From an uncultured Hellea sp. (GTDB taxonomy: Bacteria > Pseudomonadota > Alphaproteobacteria > Caulobacterales > Maricaulaceae): a DNA stretch of 41,679 nt. Position numbers and translations under genes: made by a program. The stretch lies in contig CALLMD010000025.1 in assembly GCA_938007935.1 (NCBI GenBank), positions 1 through 41,679 of the forward strand, in the 5' to 3' direction. Shown here one piece after another: positions 1 through 7,165 of the stretch (its first letter is position 1; each line of letters begins with the position of its first letter). Below the pieces are notes generated by a model. The model saw nothing but the letters and a program-made list of their open reading frames with translations. It was not told the origin of the DNA and made no database searches.

Positions 1-11
1 TAAGCTTCAAT

Positions 12-281
12 CCACAAAGTGGACAGTCCGCAGGGCCGGTACCCTGATGGATACCAAATTTAGTCTAAGATGTTTTACAAGGCACTGACCCTGCGGCGAT
101 GATTTTTGTGTAGCGGCCTCTTTGGAAAATCCCACAGTTACCTCCGTACACGATACAATACCAAATATCGCTAAACGTAGTGGTCAGGCCCCGCTACAAA
201 GACCCGGCACAGGCTTGGTCGTAATGTGCTTTTGCGAGTTCACTTGCATCTCGCAAATGAACGCAGCAAAGACACCCAAGC
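12..281. repeat. Structured dispersed repeat, copy 1 (candidate ncRNA)
   Basis: Left-hand copy of an element found again, same orientation, at 41479-41679. Visible stems: CCAC/GTGG (12-15 with 19-22); CCGCAGGG with CCCTGCGG (28-35 with 89-96), enclosing a small hairpin (38-44 with 49-55, loop TGAT, one C-A mismatch); TGTAGCGG with CCGCTACA (109-116 with 191-198), enclosing CGATA with TATCG (151-155 with 166-170). Beyond the part covered by copy 2 there are further stems: GCTTGG with CCAAGC (213-218 with 276-281) enclosing GTTCACTTGC with GCAAATGAAC (238-247 with 253-262, one mismatch). Comparison with copy 2 shows paired changes that keep the stems. I do not recognise the family; it lacks the conserved sequences of RNase P, tmRNA, SRP RNA or rRNA. 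Strand of transcription is unknown and the left end may lie outside the window. Confidence 0.6.
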
Positions 282-317
282 TGCTCAGTCTCATCGTCCC
301 ATTCAACAGTAAGTAAC

Positions 318-641
318 GATCTCTTACCTGTCCCCGTGTAATTGTTGAAAACAAATACACTGTGCAATTTCTTAAAAAGAAAATGCCCCATTGAATGAAA
401 ACTTTTCATTATCGGGGATAGTTTCCCGACAATAGATGAAATATAGACCCACTTTCGATAGCGTGGATTAATCTCTATGGTTATCTAATAAGTTTCTGAA
501 ATTTAAAAAGAAAATAATTTGGTTGTTGAGGATTAAGTTTTCAGCTTGGTAAAAATCAGGGGCTTATTTGGGCGATTTTAAGCCGCTCGACAGAGGTGTG
601 CTTAGCAAAATGTAGCTTTAAGAACCAGTGTGTCGTTACTG
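318..641. other. Gene-poor AT-rich stretch
   Basis: About 320 bases of AT-rich sequence between the structured repeat and the small membrane-protein gene. I see no convincing reading frame, RNA gene or terminator. It contains one member of a 24-base direct-repeat pair (565-588) listed separately. A minus-strand frame crosses 194-409, but it runs through the structured repeat and has no recognisable domain, so it is not annotated as a gene. Confidence 0.4.
565..588 (+). repeat. 24-base direct repeat, left member
   Basis: The 24 bases here (beginning TATTTGGGCGA and ending AAGCCGCTC) recur in nearly the same form at 1263-1286 on the same strand, differing by a one-base shift in the T run and one T/G change. 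The pair flanks the small membrane-protein gene at 642-1127. It could mark the edges of an inserted segment or simply be a dispersed short repeat. Confidence 0.45.
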
Positions 642-1127
642 TCAGTTTTGATGTATTTTATTAAAGTAGAGCACACATTTATTATATATAAATACCCCCC
701 CAAGCGCGATGCTTGCAATGAGAATTGCGATGATTCCAAATACGAATGTCAATATAATTTTTGTATTGTAGCCATCTAATATGGGGCTATCTGCAATCAA
801 TCCATATGGCGGTTTCAGCAGTTCAAATACAGACAAGAAAGTGATCGATTGAATTATTAGAATTACGGGTAGTACAAAAATTTTACTTGGGTGCTGGAAT
901 ATCTTTGACGTAAAACGAACCCCAAAGAGATAGATTAAAGGCGGCATTGTCAGAATGAATATGATTAAACAAGCGATTAACATCTGGATGAGAACAGGAA
1001 GCCCAGAATAATGCAGTCCAATCGCAAAGGAGTAGTATGTAAAAAGACCTGTAGGAATATAGAAAAGAAGTGCCAGAATTATTAAAATTATCCGTGCAAA
1101 ATTTTGTAATTTTCTTTCATGTGTCAT
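642..1127 (-). CDS. Small four-helix membrane protein, unknown function
   Basis: A 161-residue protein not assigned to a family. Four strongly hydrophobic segments are visible at roughly residues 10-35 (beginning IILIILALLFYIPTG), 42-68, 80-102 and 124-152, with a short basic N-terminus (MTHERK) and a charged tail, as expected of an inner-membrane protein with both ends probably cytoplasmic. There are no catalytic motifs and no neighbour close enough to suggest an operon. The gene and its flanks are AT-richer than the housekeeping genes to the right and are bracketed by a 24-base direct repeat (565-588 and 1263-1286), so recent acquisition is possible. Seen: the frame and hydrophobic segments. 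Inferred: membrane location. Function unknown. Confidence 0.6.
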   Translation of the reverse strand: MTHERKLQNFARIILIILALLFYIPTGLFTYYSFAIGLHYSGLPVLIQMLIACLIIFILTMPPLIYLFGVRFTSKIFQHPSKIFVLPVILIIQSITFLSVFELLKPPYGLIADSPILDGYNTKIILTFVFGIIAILIASIALGGVFIYNKCVLYFNKIHQN

Positions 1128-1630
1128 TTATTCCTAACGTTATAGGGGATAGCTAAATGTGTCTACGTTAAACATACACGTCTGTTTTTTATTGTGAGTA
1201 ACATTCAGAACAAAACTAAAGATGTCTACTTTCGGGAAATTACCATTCTCAGCTGAGTGTCCTATTTTGGGCGAGTTAAGCCGCTCCGCGCTTCTAATCT
1301 CACATGTTCACCCTCTGTAAAGCATATCAGGAAAGCCCATATTCATGATGAATTCAATTTAACGAAATCGGGGTCAAATTTTCGGGTTTTGTTCAATTTC
1401 ATGGCCTATGATGTAATTGCGCTACCGAGCTAAATAGCCTGATGGTGGATCAGATATTTTAGACGGTAGTGCGTAACATCCTGCATGGGAGGGCTGGGAT
1501 ATGTTTACGCGATTAATATACTTCATTATCTTTCTAAAGATAAGAAGCTTACGTTTTTAATTTATCGTTCTGAATAGTAAGAACGCTTATATTCTTTTAT
1601 GCCGCTATAATTGCGGCCTAATGCGCGCTG
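1128..1630. other. Intergenic region without recognisable gene
   Basis: About 500 bases of AT-rich DNA without a credible coding frame. It contains the right member of the 24-base direct repeat (1263-1286), an imperfect palindrome around 1521-1547 (ATCTTT and AAAGAT arms) and a short GCCGC/GCGGC hairpin at 1601-1617 just past the end of the CPBP protease gene. Neither hairpin has a T run on a suitable strand, so I do not call them terminators. Confidence 0.4.
1263..1286 (+). repeat. 24-base direct repeat, right member
   Basis: Partner of the repeat at 565-588, same strand, about 700 bases away; shares GGGCGA and TTAAGCCGCTC blocks. Together they flank the gene at 642-1127. Confidence 0.45.
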
Positions 1631-2770
1631 TTAAGTCAAGGGTTTGCGGGTTTTCCACATGATGGCCGCGATTAGACCCAATGTTGCCAGTCCGACAAAC
1701 ACATCAATCTTTGGATTACTTGTTGCCATAAAGAGCGAGGGCGTAGGTATGACCGATCCTTCGTAATTTACAAAAATACCTGCAAAGGTGTTATTTGCTG
1801 CGTGAAACCCAATGGCTGATTCAAGCCCATTATCCATCCAGACCATCAGGCAGGCAATAAACCCGAACAGGAAATAGTGACTCATAGTCAGGGTTAGCAT
1901 GCCGCTTTCTTTTCCGGCCAAGGCTTCTGGATTAGCCAGATGCATCGCCATGAATAAAAGGCTGGTGATAATAAAGGCAACCCATTTGTTTTTAAGCAGG
2001 TGAGTAAAACCTTGGTTCAAATAGCCTCTGAAAATAATCTCTTCTGTCCCGGATTGAAGCGGTAAAAAAAGTATGCAGACCAATGAGTAAGCAAAAAATC
2101 CTTGAGCGCCAATATTTGATTTTACGGGGCTGATACCCGTGAAATGTAGAATGGCTGTGATGGTCCCTAAGACGGCCCATGTCACGAAGAAGGCCTGTAA
2201 GCCGCGGTTCCAGCGTATTTTAGAGGCTGCCGTGTGCATGCTTTTTATGGTGCGATTATGGATGAATTTCTGCCCAAGATAAGGCGCAATGAGCGCGCCT
2301 GGGAAGGTCAAGAGTATCAGCATAAAGATTATAGGACTTGCCGATACGATTTTGGGGTTGAGTTCCGTAAGTTCAGGTGTTGACATTATCGGGATTATCT
2401 TGGCGAAACTGGCCAGTGAAATGACCACCATGAGGCCGCATAATACGCCGAAAACGCGTCTGACTGTATTTTTAGTTGTGCGGTTTGCAATCCAGAAGAT
2501 AATGCCCAGAATTGTACTCAGTACAAAACTGGCTCCGATTATGGCCATCGTCGCCATATTATCTCCGCTGAAAGCCCCCATGCTGGCTTCCATCATCTCA
2601 TTTGATAACTCTGGGTCAGCAGCGTCTAATAAAGGGCCCACTGGGCTGGTAATAAAAAGTTGTGCTGCAAGCCAGCCAAGCACTGTAAACCAAAAGACAA
2701 TGCCCCAACTCCACCAGCGTGACTCGCCTTCATTTGTGAGTTTAAAATAGGCATCTGTGTCGGGGCGCAT
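1631..2770 (-). CDS. CPBP family intramembrane metalloprotease
   Basis: A polytopic membrane protein of the CPBP/CAAX-protease-like (ABI) family, which cleaves or processes substrates within the membrane using glutamate and histidine residues. The family motifs are visible in the C-terminal half: the EEIIFRGYLNQ motif (EExxxR), then LLFMAMHLANP with its histidine, then GFHAANN. About eight hydrophobic segments surround them. The frame is open up to 2791, but I place the start at the ATG at 2770 (MRPDTDAYF), because AGGAG lies six bases in front of it while nothing suitable precedes the upstream ATG. Substrate unknown; in bacteria such proteins are linked to peptide maturation, immunity or stress. 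It appears to be transcribed alone. Confidence 0.85.
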   Translation of the reverse strand: MRPDTDAYFKLTNEGESRWWSWGIVFWFTVLGWLAAQLFITSPVGPLLDAADPELSNEMMEASMGAFSGDNMATMAIIGASFVLSTILGIIFWIANRTTKNTVRRVFGVLCGLMVVISLASFAKIIPIMSTPELTELNPKIVSASPIIFMLILLTFPGALIAPYLGQKFIHNRTIKSMHTAASKIRWNRGLQAFFVTWAVLGTITAILHFTGISPVKSNIGAQGFFAYSLVCILFLPLQSGTEEIIFRGYLNQGFTHLLKNKWVAFIITSLLFMAMHLANPEALAGKESGMLTLTMSHYFLFGFIACLMVWMDNGLESAIGFHAANNTFAGIFVNYEGSVIPTPSLFMATSNPKIDVFVGLATLGLIAAIMWKTRKPLT

Positions 2771-2837
2771 GTGGGTCTCCTGATTCCTCATTTAGGAATT
2801 TTCGTCACTATGCAGAGAAATTAGTAAAACGCCTATT

Positions 2838-2864
2838 AAAAAACCGCGCTTTCGAAAAGCGCGG
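2838..2864 (-). terminator. Rho-independent terminator of the 2898-3497 gene
   Basis: On the minus strand a perfect stem (CCGCGCTTT with AAAGCGCGG, tight loop) is followed directly by six T residues. It lies about 35 bases past the stop codon of the minus-strand secreted-protein gene, the expected place for an intrinsic terminator. Confidence 0.85.
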
Positions 2865-2897
2865 CTTGGTTTAATTTACTTTGATATAGCGCGATGT

Positions 2898-3497
2898 TTA
2901 CCAGCGGCAATCAATAACCCGTTCGGAGCCTTGAACAATATAAGTGCCATCCCAAGGATTAGAGCATTGTTTAACGCTTACAAGCTCGCGATGTCCGTGA
3001 TGCCATCCTTCAACCGTTATACGGCGGCAGGTCGTACTCGTCTGGTAATATCCATAAGAGCCATAGCTGGAACGATAAAAGCTATAAGGTGAGTGTGACC
3101 AGCGATAGCGGCTATAGCCGGGGGACCCGAAGTTAAAGCTTATACCAATATTGCTGCGGTAAGGGCTATAATAGCCACGGTTGCCGTAACTTAACGAGGA
3201 TATACGGCGAAAAGGACTGTAATAATCACCATATGTATTACGGTTGCGATAACTGCGCGTTCTCGAGCGGTAATGGTTATTGCGGCGATAATTCCGGCTG
3301 CGATCCGATTGGCGATGACGGTGTTTGTCGCCTTTGTGTTTGTGTGACTTGTCACTTGCGACTTTTGTATAATTTTGAGATTTCTTGGTTTTTTGCTTAA
3401 TCGGTTTTTCCGGTGCTGCCATCGCAGATGGAGCCGCGGCAAGTACAGTCAAAGCACCAGCCGCTAGCAAAGTTTTTGTGATTAAATGTCGGGCCAT
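2898..3497 (-). CDS. Secreted Tyr/Arg/Ser-rich protein, unknown function
   Basis: A 199-residue exported protein with an evident signal peptide (MARHLITKTLLAAGALTVLA, cleavage probably after SAMA near residue 27). The mature part begins with a lysine/histidine-rich basic stretch (about 30-60), continues as a low-complexity region full of YR, SY, NR and YSP units (about 65-150), and ends in a folded-looking tail with three cysteines (CRR, KQC, DCRW). AAAGGAGG stands five bases ahead of the ATG, so the start is firm. A strong terminator follows. The composition suggests a surface or periplasmic protein binding polyanions or envelope polymers, but that is inference; I recognise no named family. 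Confidence 0.75.
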   Translation of the reverse strand: MARHLITKTLLAAGALTVLAAAPSAMAAPEKPIKQKTKKSQNYTKVASDKSHKHKGDKHRHRQSDRSRNYRRNNHYRSRTRSYRNRNTYGDYYSPFRRISSLSYGNRGYYSPYRSNIGISFNFGSPGYSRYRWSHSPYSFYRSSYGSYGYYQTSTTCRRITVEGWHHGHRELVSVKQCSNPWDGTYIVQGSERVIDCRW

Positions 3498-3597
3498 GGG
3501 GACCTCCTTTGTTTAGCGACAATTTGGCTTACCGAATTGAAACTTAGCCAATGCTGAAACTTCTGTTCATCTTTCGTTAATGAGTTAGGAAGGCGCT

Positions 3598-3975
3598 ATG
3601 AGTATTGATTCTGACCCTGAAATAGATTTTGACCACCTCAATCAATATGTAGGCGGCGACGAGGACCTAACAGCGGAAATCTTCGGGCTTTTTCAGCATC
3701 AAGTTGAAATGTGGGGCAGGGCACTTGTTGCTGATGCCGATGATGATGTATGGATGTCGGTGACACATTCCTTGAAAGGCACCGCAAAAGCCGTGGGCGC
3801 GGTCCATTTGGCGGAGCTCTGTGAGAAGGCTGAAGCCTATGTGGGGGCGGGCAATAGAGCTGGGCTGCGTGAAAAGGCCATTCAAGACATAGAATTTCGT
3901 ATTTCCAGAACGATTACGGAAATTCAGCGCTGGGAGTATCGGCGCAAGATGAATGATATTCGCAGTGGGAGCTAA
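3598..3975 (+). CDS. Hpt domain histidine phosphotransfer protein
   Basis: A 125-residue single-domain Hpt protein. Hpt domains relay phosphoryl groups between hybrid sensor kinases and response regulators in the cytoplasm through a histidine in a four-helix bundle. The signature is visible as THSLKGTAKAVGA, making His57 the likely phospho-acceptor; downstream LAELCEKAEAY fits the next helix. AGGAAGG precedes the ATG at good spacing. No kinase or receiver gene lies nearby, so the partners must be encoded elsewhere. In alphaproteobacteria a free-standing Hpt (ChpT is a different, dimeric fold) often serves several kinases; which pathway this one serves cannot be read from the sequence. Confidence 0.85.
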   Translation: MSIDSDPEIDFDHLNQYVGGDEDLTAEIFGLFQHQVEMWGRALVADADDDVWMSVTHSLKGTAKAVGAVHLAELCEKAEAYVGAGNRAGLREKAIQDIEFRISRTITEIQRWEYRRKMNDIRSGS

Positions 3976-4007
3976 CGGTTCATAAATTATTTCTGCTAGG
4001 ATGCAGT

Positions 4008-4496
4008 ATGATTCGTTTTATCGCCGCTTTTGCAACACTCGCTTTTCTATCGGCCTGTGCGCCGACCCAAGGCGTCGGCTATCCGAATTATCCTGCCTAT
4101 CAGCCTTTTCCTGGACAAGGCCAATATGTACGGCCTGAATATCTTAATCCCGCGCCAACGCCTTTAATTCCGCCGCTTGATGCCTGCCGGTCTCAGCTAT
4201 ATGCGGGGCTTGTAGGGCGGCATGAAGGTGCAATCTATATTCCGGGTCTACCGGGCCGAAAGCGCGTTTTAAAACCTGCCTCGCTGGAAGATTTTGATCT
4301 CGGCCGTGACAGGATTGCCGGAATAGACCCTGAACCGCCATTCATTCAGGTGAGAGATTATCTACCAGATCAAGTCCTATATGCGCCTTCTATACGCACA
4401 GTGAGTGACCGCATTCAGCTTGGTCCCGTAGATGAGAGCCGCTTGACGATTGAACTTGACCGTGAAGGCTATGTTCAAGAAGTGACTTGTCGCTAG
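4008..4496 (+). CDS. Putative lipoprotein with I78-inhibitor-like C-terminus
   Basis: A 162-residue lipoprotein: the N-terminus MIRFIAAFATLAFLSAC carries a lipobox with Cys17 as the likely lipidation site. A Pro/Tyr/Gln-rich linker (about 20-55) follows. The C-terminal part resembles the peptidase-inhibitor I78 family in outline: DACRSQLYAGLVGR, later DESRLTIELDREGYVQEVTC, the two cysteines at the positions where that family has a disulphide. An insertion of about 25 residues between these blocks is unusual. The protein could inhibit a serine peptidase in the periplasm, but many I78-like domains are uncharacterised. It lies 32 bases after the Hpt gene on the same strand and its stop codon abuts that of the convergent ABC-F gene. 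Confidence 0.65.
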   Translation: MIRFIAAFATLAFLSACAPTQGVGYPNYPAYQPFPGQGQYVRPEYLNPAPTPLIPPLDACRSQLYAGLVGRHEGAIYIPGLPGRKRVLKPASLEDFDLGRDRIAGIDPEPPFIQVRDYLPDQVLYAPSIRTVSDRIQLGPVDESRLTIELDREGYVQEVTCR

Positions 4497-6386
4497 CTAT
4501 TCAAGGCCTTCTATTGCCTTAGCTGTTTCATATTTATCAAGCGCCTCAAGCCACTGTATTTCTAGCTCTTCAATCTGCTTTAAGACGGCTGCGCGCTGTT
4601 TGCCCAGTGTCACAGCTTTTTCCGGATCTTTTGAAAATAGATCAGGGGCACTCAGGGCTTTATCAATATCTTTGAGCTTTGTTTGATTGTCTTTTATTGC
4701 GCTTTCAAGGCGTGTGTAGTTTTTCTTTAAGGGGGCTAAACGTTGCCGCGCTTCTGCCGCTTGTTTGCGTGTGGATTTACGTGCATTATCGCCTTTACTC
4801 TCATGTTTTTTATTACTTTTATCTTTTTCAAGTTGAAAGACTCTATAGTCTTCAAGAGAGCCATCATAAGATGTGACAGTTCCTTTATTGACGAGCCATA
4901 GCCTATCAACGACAGCTTCTAACAGGTTGCGATCATGGGAAATGATGAGGACAGCCCCTTCATAGGCATTGAGAGATTTAATAAGCTCCGCGCGGCTATC
5001 TATATCCAGATGGTTGGCGGGTTCATCGAGCACGAGTAGATGTGGCTTATTAAAGCCGATAAGCGAGAATAGGAGCCGTGCTTTTTCGCCGCCTGATAAA
5101 TCACCTGCAGGGGTTTCCGCGTTTTTAACGCCCAATCCAAATCCCGCTAGCCGCGCGCGTCTTTGGGCTTCAGTCGCATCAGGCATCAAGGCCCTAACGT
5201 GATCATAAGCGGACTCTTTGGGGTTAAGGGCATCTATTTGGTGTTGGGCAAAATATCCAATTCGAAGTTTCTTATGCCGCTTAATAAAACCGTCCTGAGC
5301 GGGGAGGGAGCCCATAACCGCTTTGGCAAATGTGGATTTGCCTTCACCGTTTTTACCTAAAATGCCGATACGGTCATCTGGGTCGATACGCTGATTTAAC
5401 TTTCTCAAAATAGTGATATCATCTGAATAGCCGAGTTTAACGTCATCAAAGCGAATGATAGGCGGGCTGAGTTGCCGCTCGGGGCCCGGCAGATCAATTG
5501 GCGCAATAGGGGCGCTTATGATGGTGGCAACAGGCTTCATTTTTTCAAGCCGTTTGACACGTGATTGGGCCTGTTTGGCTTTGCTGGCTTTAGCCTTAAA
5601 GCGCGTGACAAAGGCTTCAAGTTTGCGGCGTTCATCTTCTTGTTTGCCTAAAAGCGCCATATTGAGGCGGTTTTGCTCGGCTAAGGTGGCCTCAAAACGA
5701 TCATAACCTCCGCTATAGCTAAAGAGCTTTTGATCTCGTAGATGGGCAATATGCGTAACGGCGCGGTTTAAGAAGTCTCTATCATGGGAAATGATAAAGG
5801 CTGTCCCGGGATAGGTTCTGATATGATCTTCCAGCCAAACTGCGCCTTCGACGTCTAGATAGTTAGTCGGTTCATCAAGCAGTAGCATATCTGGATTCGC
5901 AAAGAGCATAGCGGCGAGGGCAACGCGCATACGCCAACCCCCTGAAAAATCGGAGCAAGGTTTAAGCTGTGCTTCTCCTGAAAAGCCTAAGCCTGATAAT
6001 ATAGAACCTGCGCGTGCCTCCGCAGAATAGGCATTAATATCTGAAAGACGGGTATGAATGGCGGCGATGCGGTTTGGCTCTGTTGCAATCTCAGCTTCTT
6101 CTAATAGGGCCATGCGCTCGGTATCAGCGGCTAAAACAGTTTCCATAAGGCTTTGAGGTCCGCTAGGGACCTCTTGGTCGACAACGCCCATGCGCATGTT
6201 TTTGCGTAAGTTTATGTCGCCATCATCAGGTGAAATATCGCCCTTAATGAGCCGAAAGAGAGTGGATTTACCTATTCCGTTTCTGCCAACAAGGCCGACC
6301 TTATGACCTTTGCTAATCGCCAAGGTCGCTTGGGTAAATAGCGGTCTGCCTTCGATACGGTATGTTAAGTCGTTAATATGAAGCAC
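4497..6386 (-). CDS. yheS: ABC-F family ATPase, YheS type
   Basis: A 629-residue soluble protein with two ATP-binding cassettes and no membrane segments, the ABC-F layout; these proteins act on ribosomes and adjust translation. Cassette 1 has Walker [10 protein letters not shown] (34-42), signature [10 protein letters not shown] and Walker [12 protein letters not shown]; cassette 2 has [20 protein letters not shown] and [11 protein letters not shown]. The linker between them contains the [14 protein letters not shown] block typical of the P-site tRNA interaction motif, and the last ~90 residues are a charged coiled coil as in E. coli YheS, to which the length and linker match best. It is divergent from ndk, with 89 bases between the two start codons. 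Confidence 0.9.
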   Translation of the reverse strand: MLHINDLTYRIEGRPLFTQATLAISKGHKVGLVGRNGIGKSTLFRLIKGDISPDDGDINLRKNMRMGVVDQEVPSGPQSLMETVLAADTERMALLEEAEIATEPNRIAAIHTRLSDINAYSAEARAGSILSGLGFSGEAQLKPCSDFSGGWRMRVALAAMLFANPDMLLLDEPTNYLDVEGAVWLEDHIRTYPGTAFIISHDRDFLNRAVTHIAHLRDQKLFSYSGGYDRFEATLAEQNRLNMALLGKQEDERRKLEAFVTRFKAKASKAKQAQSRVKRLEKMKPVATIISAPIAPIDLPGPERQLSPPIIRFDDVKLGYSDDITILRKLNQRIDPDDRIGILGKNGEGKSTFAKAVMGSLPAQDGFIKRHKKLRIGYFAQHQIDALNPKESAYDHVRALMPDATEAQRRARLAGFGLGVKNAETPAGDLSGGEKARLLFSLIGFNKPHLLVLDEPANHLDIDSRAELIKSLNAYEGAVLIISHDRNLLEAVVDRLWLVNKGTVTSYDGSLEDYRVFQLEKDKSNKKHESKGDNARKSTRKQAAEARQRLAPLKKNYTRLESAIKDNQTKLKDIDKALSAPDLFSKDPEKAVTLGKQRAAVLKQIEELEIQWLEALDKYETAKAIEGLE

Positions 6387-6475
6387 GCCCGCTGAGTAAC
6401 AGTCCTTTACATATAGTCAATCGCTCGTTATCGGGTGCGCAAATTAGACTTTTATGCCAATCACAGGAGCTTTCC

Positions 6476-6898
6476 ATGGCTATTCAACGCACGTTTTCTA
6501 TCATTAAACCTGACGCGACTGCGCGTAACATTACAGGCAAAGTCAATGCCAAGATCGAAGAGGCAGGTCTTCGCATTGTTGCGCAAAAGCGCCTTCAATT
6601 GACAAAAGAGCAGGCAGCTGGATTTTATGCTGTTCACGCTGAGCGTCCATTTTATAATGATCTTGTGAATTTCATGATGTCTGGCCCTGTTGTTGTACAG
6701 GTCCTAGAGGGTGAAAACGCGATTGCGGCTTATCGGAAGGTGATGGGCGCGACGAACCCGGCTGAGGCTGATGCGGGGACTATTCGCGCTGAGTTCGCGC
6801 AAAGCATTGATGCAAATACGGTACATGGTTCTGATGCCCCAGAAACGGCGGCGGAAGAAATTAAATTCTTCTTTTCGGATGATGAAATCGTTGGCTAA
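6476..6898 (+). CDS. ndk: Nucleoside diphosphate kinase
   Basis: A 140-residue Ndk, the usual length. The enzyme moves the gamma phosphate of ATP to nucleoside diphosphates through a phosphohistidine, balancing NTP and dNTP pools in the cytosol. The sequence shows the start IKPDATARN, the middle [14 protein letters not shown] and the active-site block NTVHGSDA with His117. CAGGAG stands in front of the ATG. A strong intrinsic terminator follows the stop codon, so the gene is probably a single transcription unit with a promoter in the 89-base space shared with the divergent ABC-F gene. Confidence 0.97.
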   Translation: MAIQRTFSIIKPDATARNITGKVNAKIEEAGLRIVAQKRLQLTKEQAAGFYAVHAERPFYNDLVNFMMSGPVVVQVLEGENAIAAYRKVMGATNPAEADAGTIRAEFAQSIDANTVHGSDAPETAAEEIKFFFSDDEIVG

Positions 6899-6920
6899 GT
6901 AATTGTTATAGATTTGAATA

Positions 6921-6953
6921 AAAAGGCCGGGCAATTGCCCGGCCTTTTCTTTT
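6921..6953 (+). terminator. Rho-independent terminator after ndk
   Basis: GC-rich perfect inverted repeat (GGCCGGGCAA with TTGCCCGGCC) preceded by an A run and followed by TTTTCTTTT, starting about 22 bases past the ndk stop codon. The A and T flanks make it potentially active in both directions. Confidence 0.92.
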
Positions 6954-7165
6954 GGTATCTTGTATTGGTGTTTAACTAATTACTCTTTGCTTACAAAGGT
7001 GTGCAGATTTTCTAACTCCTTTTAGCATCGCGTTGGTTAATTTAAGAGGTTGATATGGTGTCTCAAGCCATCAGAATTTAACATTCTATAAACTCTAATT
7101 CTTACATCTAAATTCAAACCTCTTCTCTATAAAGGTCCGTAATTGGGAAATTTTTGAGGTTTATT

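Noticed and set aside
12..145. Short minus-strand peptide in the repeat (KEAAT..SSP..G..LVK in both copies)
   Set aside because: The two copies share this reading over about 20 codons with some silent changes, but the frame is shifted just upstream, copy 2 lacks a start codon, and one copy soon hits a stop. RNA structure explains the conservation better.
1..281. Repeat as RNase P RNA, tmRNA, SRP RNA, 6S RNA or rRNA fragment
   Set aside because: None of the universally conserved sequences of RNase P, tmRNA, SRP RNA or rRNA is present, and the multi-hairpin layout is unlike the single rod of 6S RNA. A distant member of some known family cannot be excluded by eye.
194..409. Minus-strand 71-residue frame containing EWDDETEQLGCLCC
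   Set aside because: It looks protein-like in composition, but it runs through the stem-rich repeat, its stop codon is formed inside a helix, and copy 2 covers too little of it to test coding conservation. I cannot support it as a gene, though it deserves a check when more copies are available.
4488..4503. Same 14 bases TCGCTAGCTATTCA at two convergent stop junctions (about 4490 and 37500)
   Set aside because: TAGCTA supplies stop codons for both strands at abutting convergent genes, so chance reuse is plausible; no longer similarity surrounds it.
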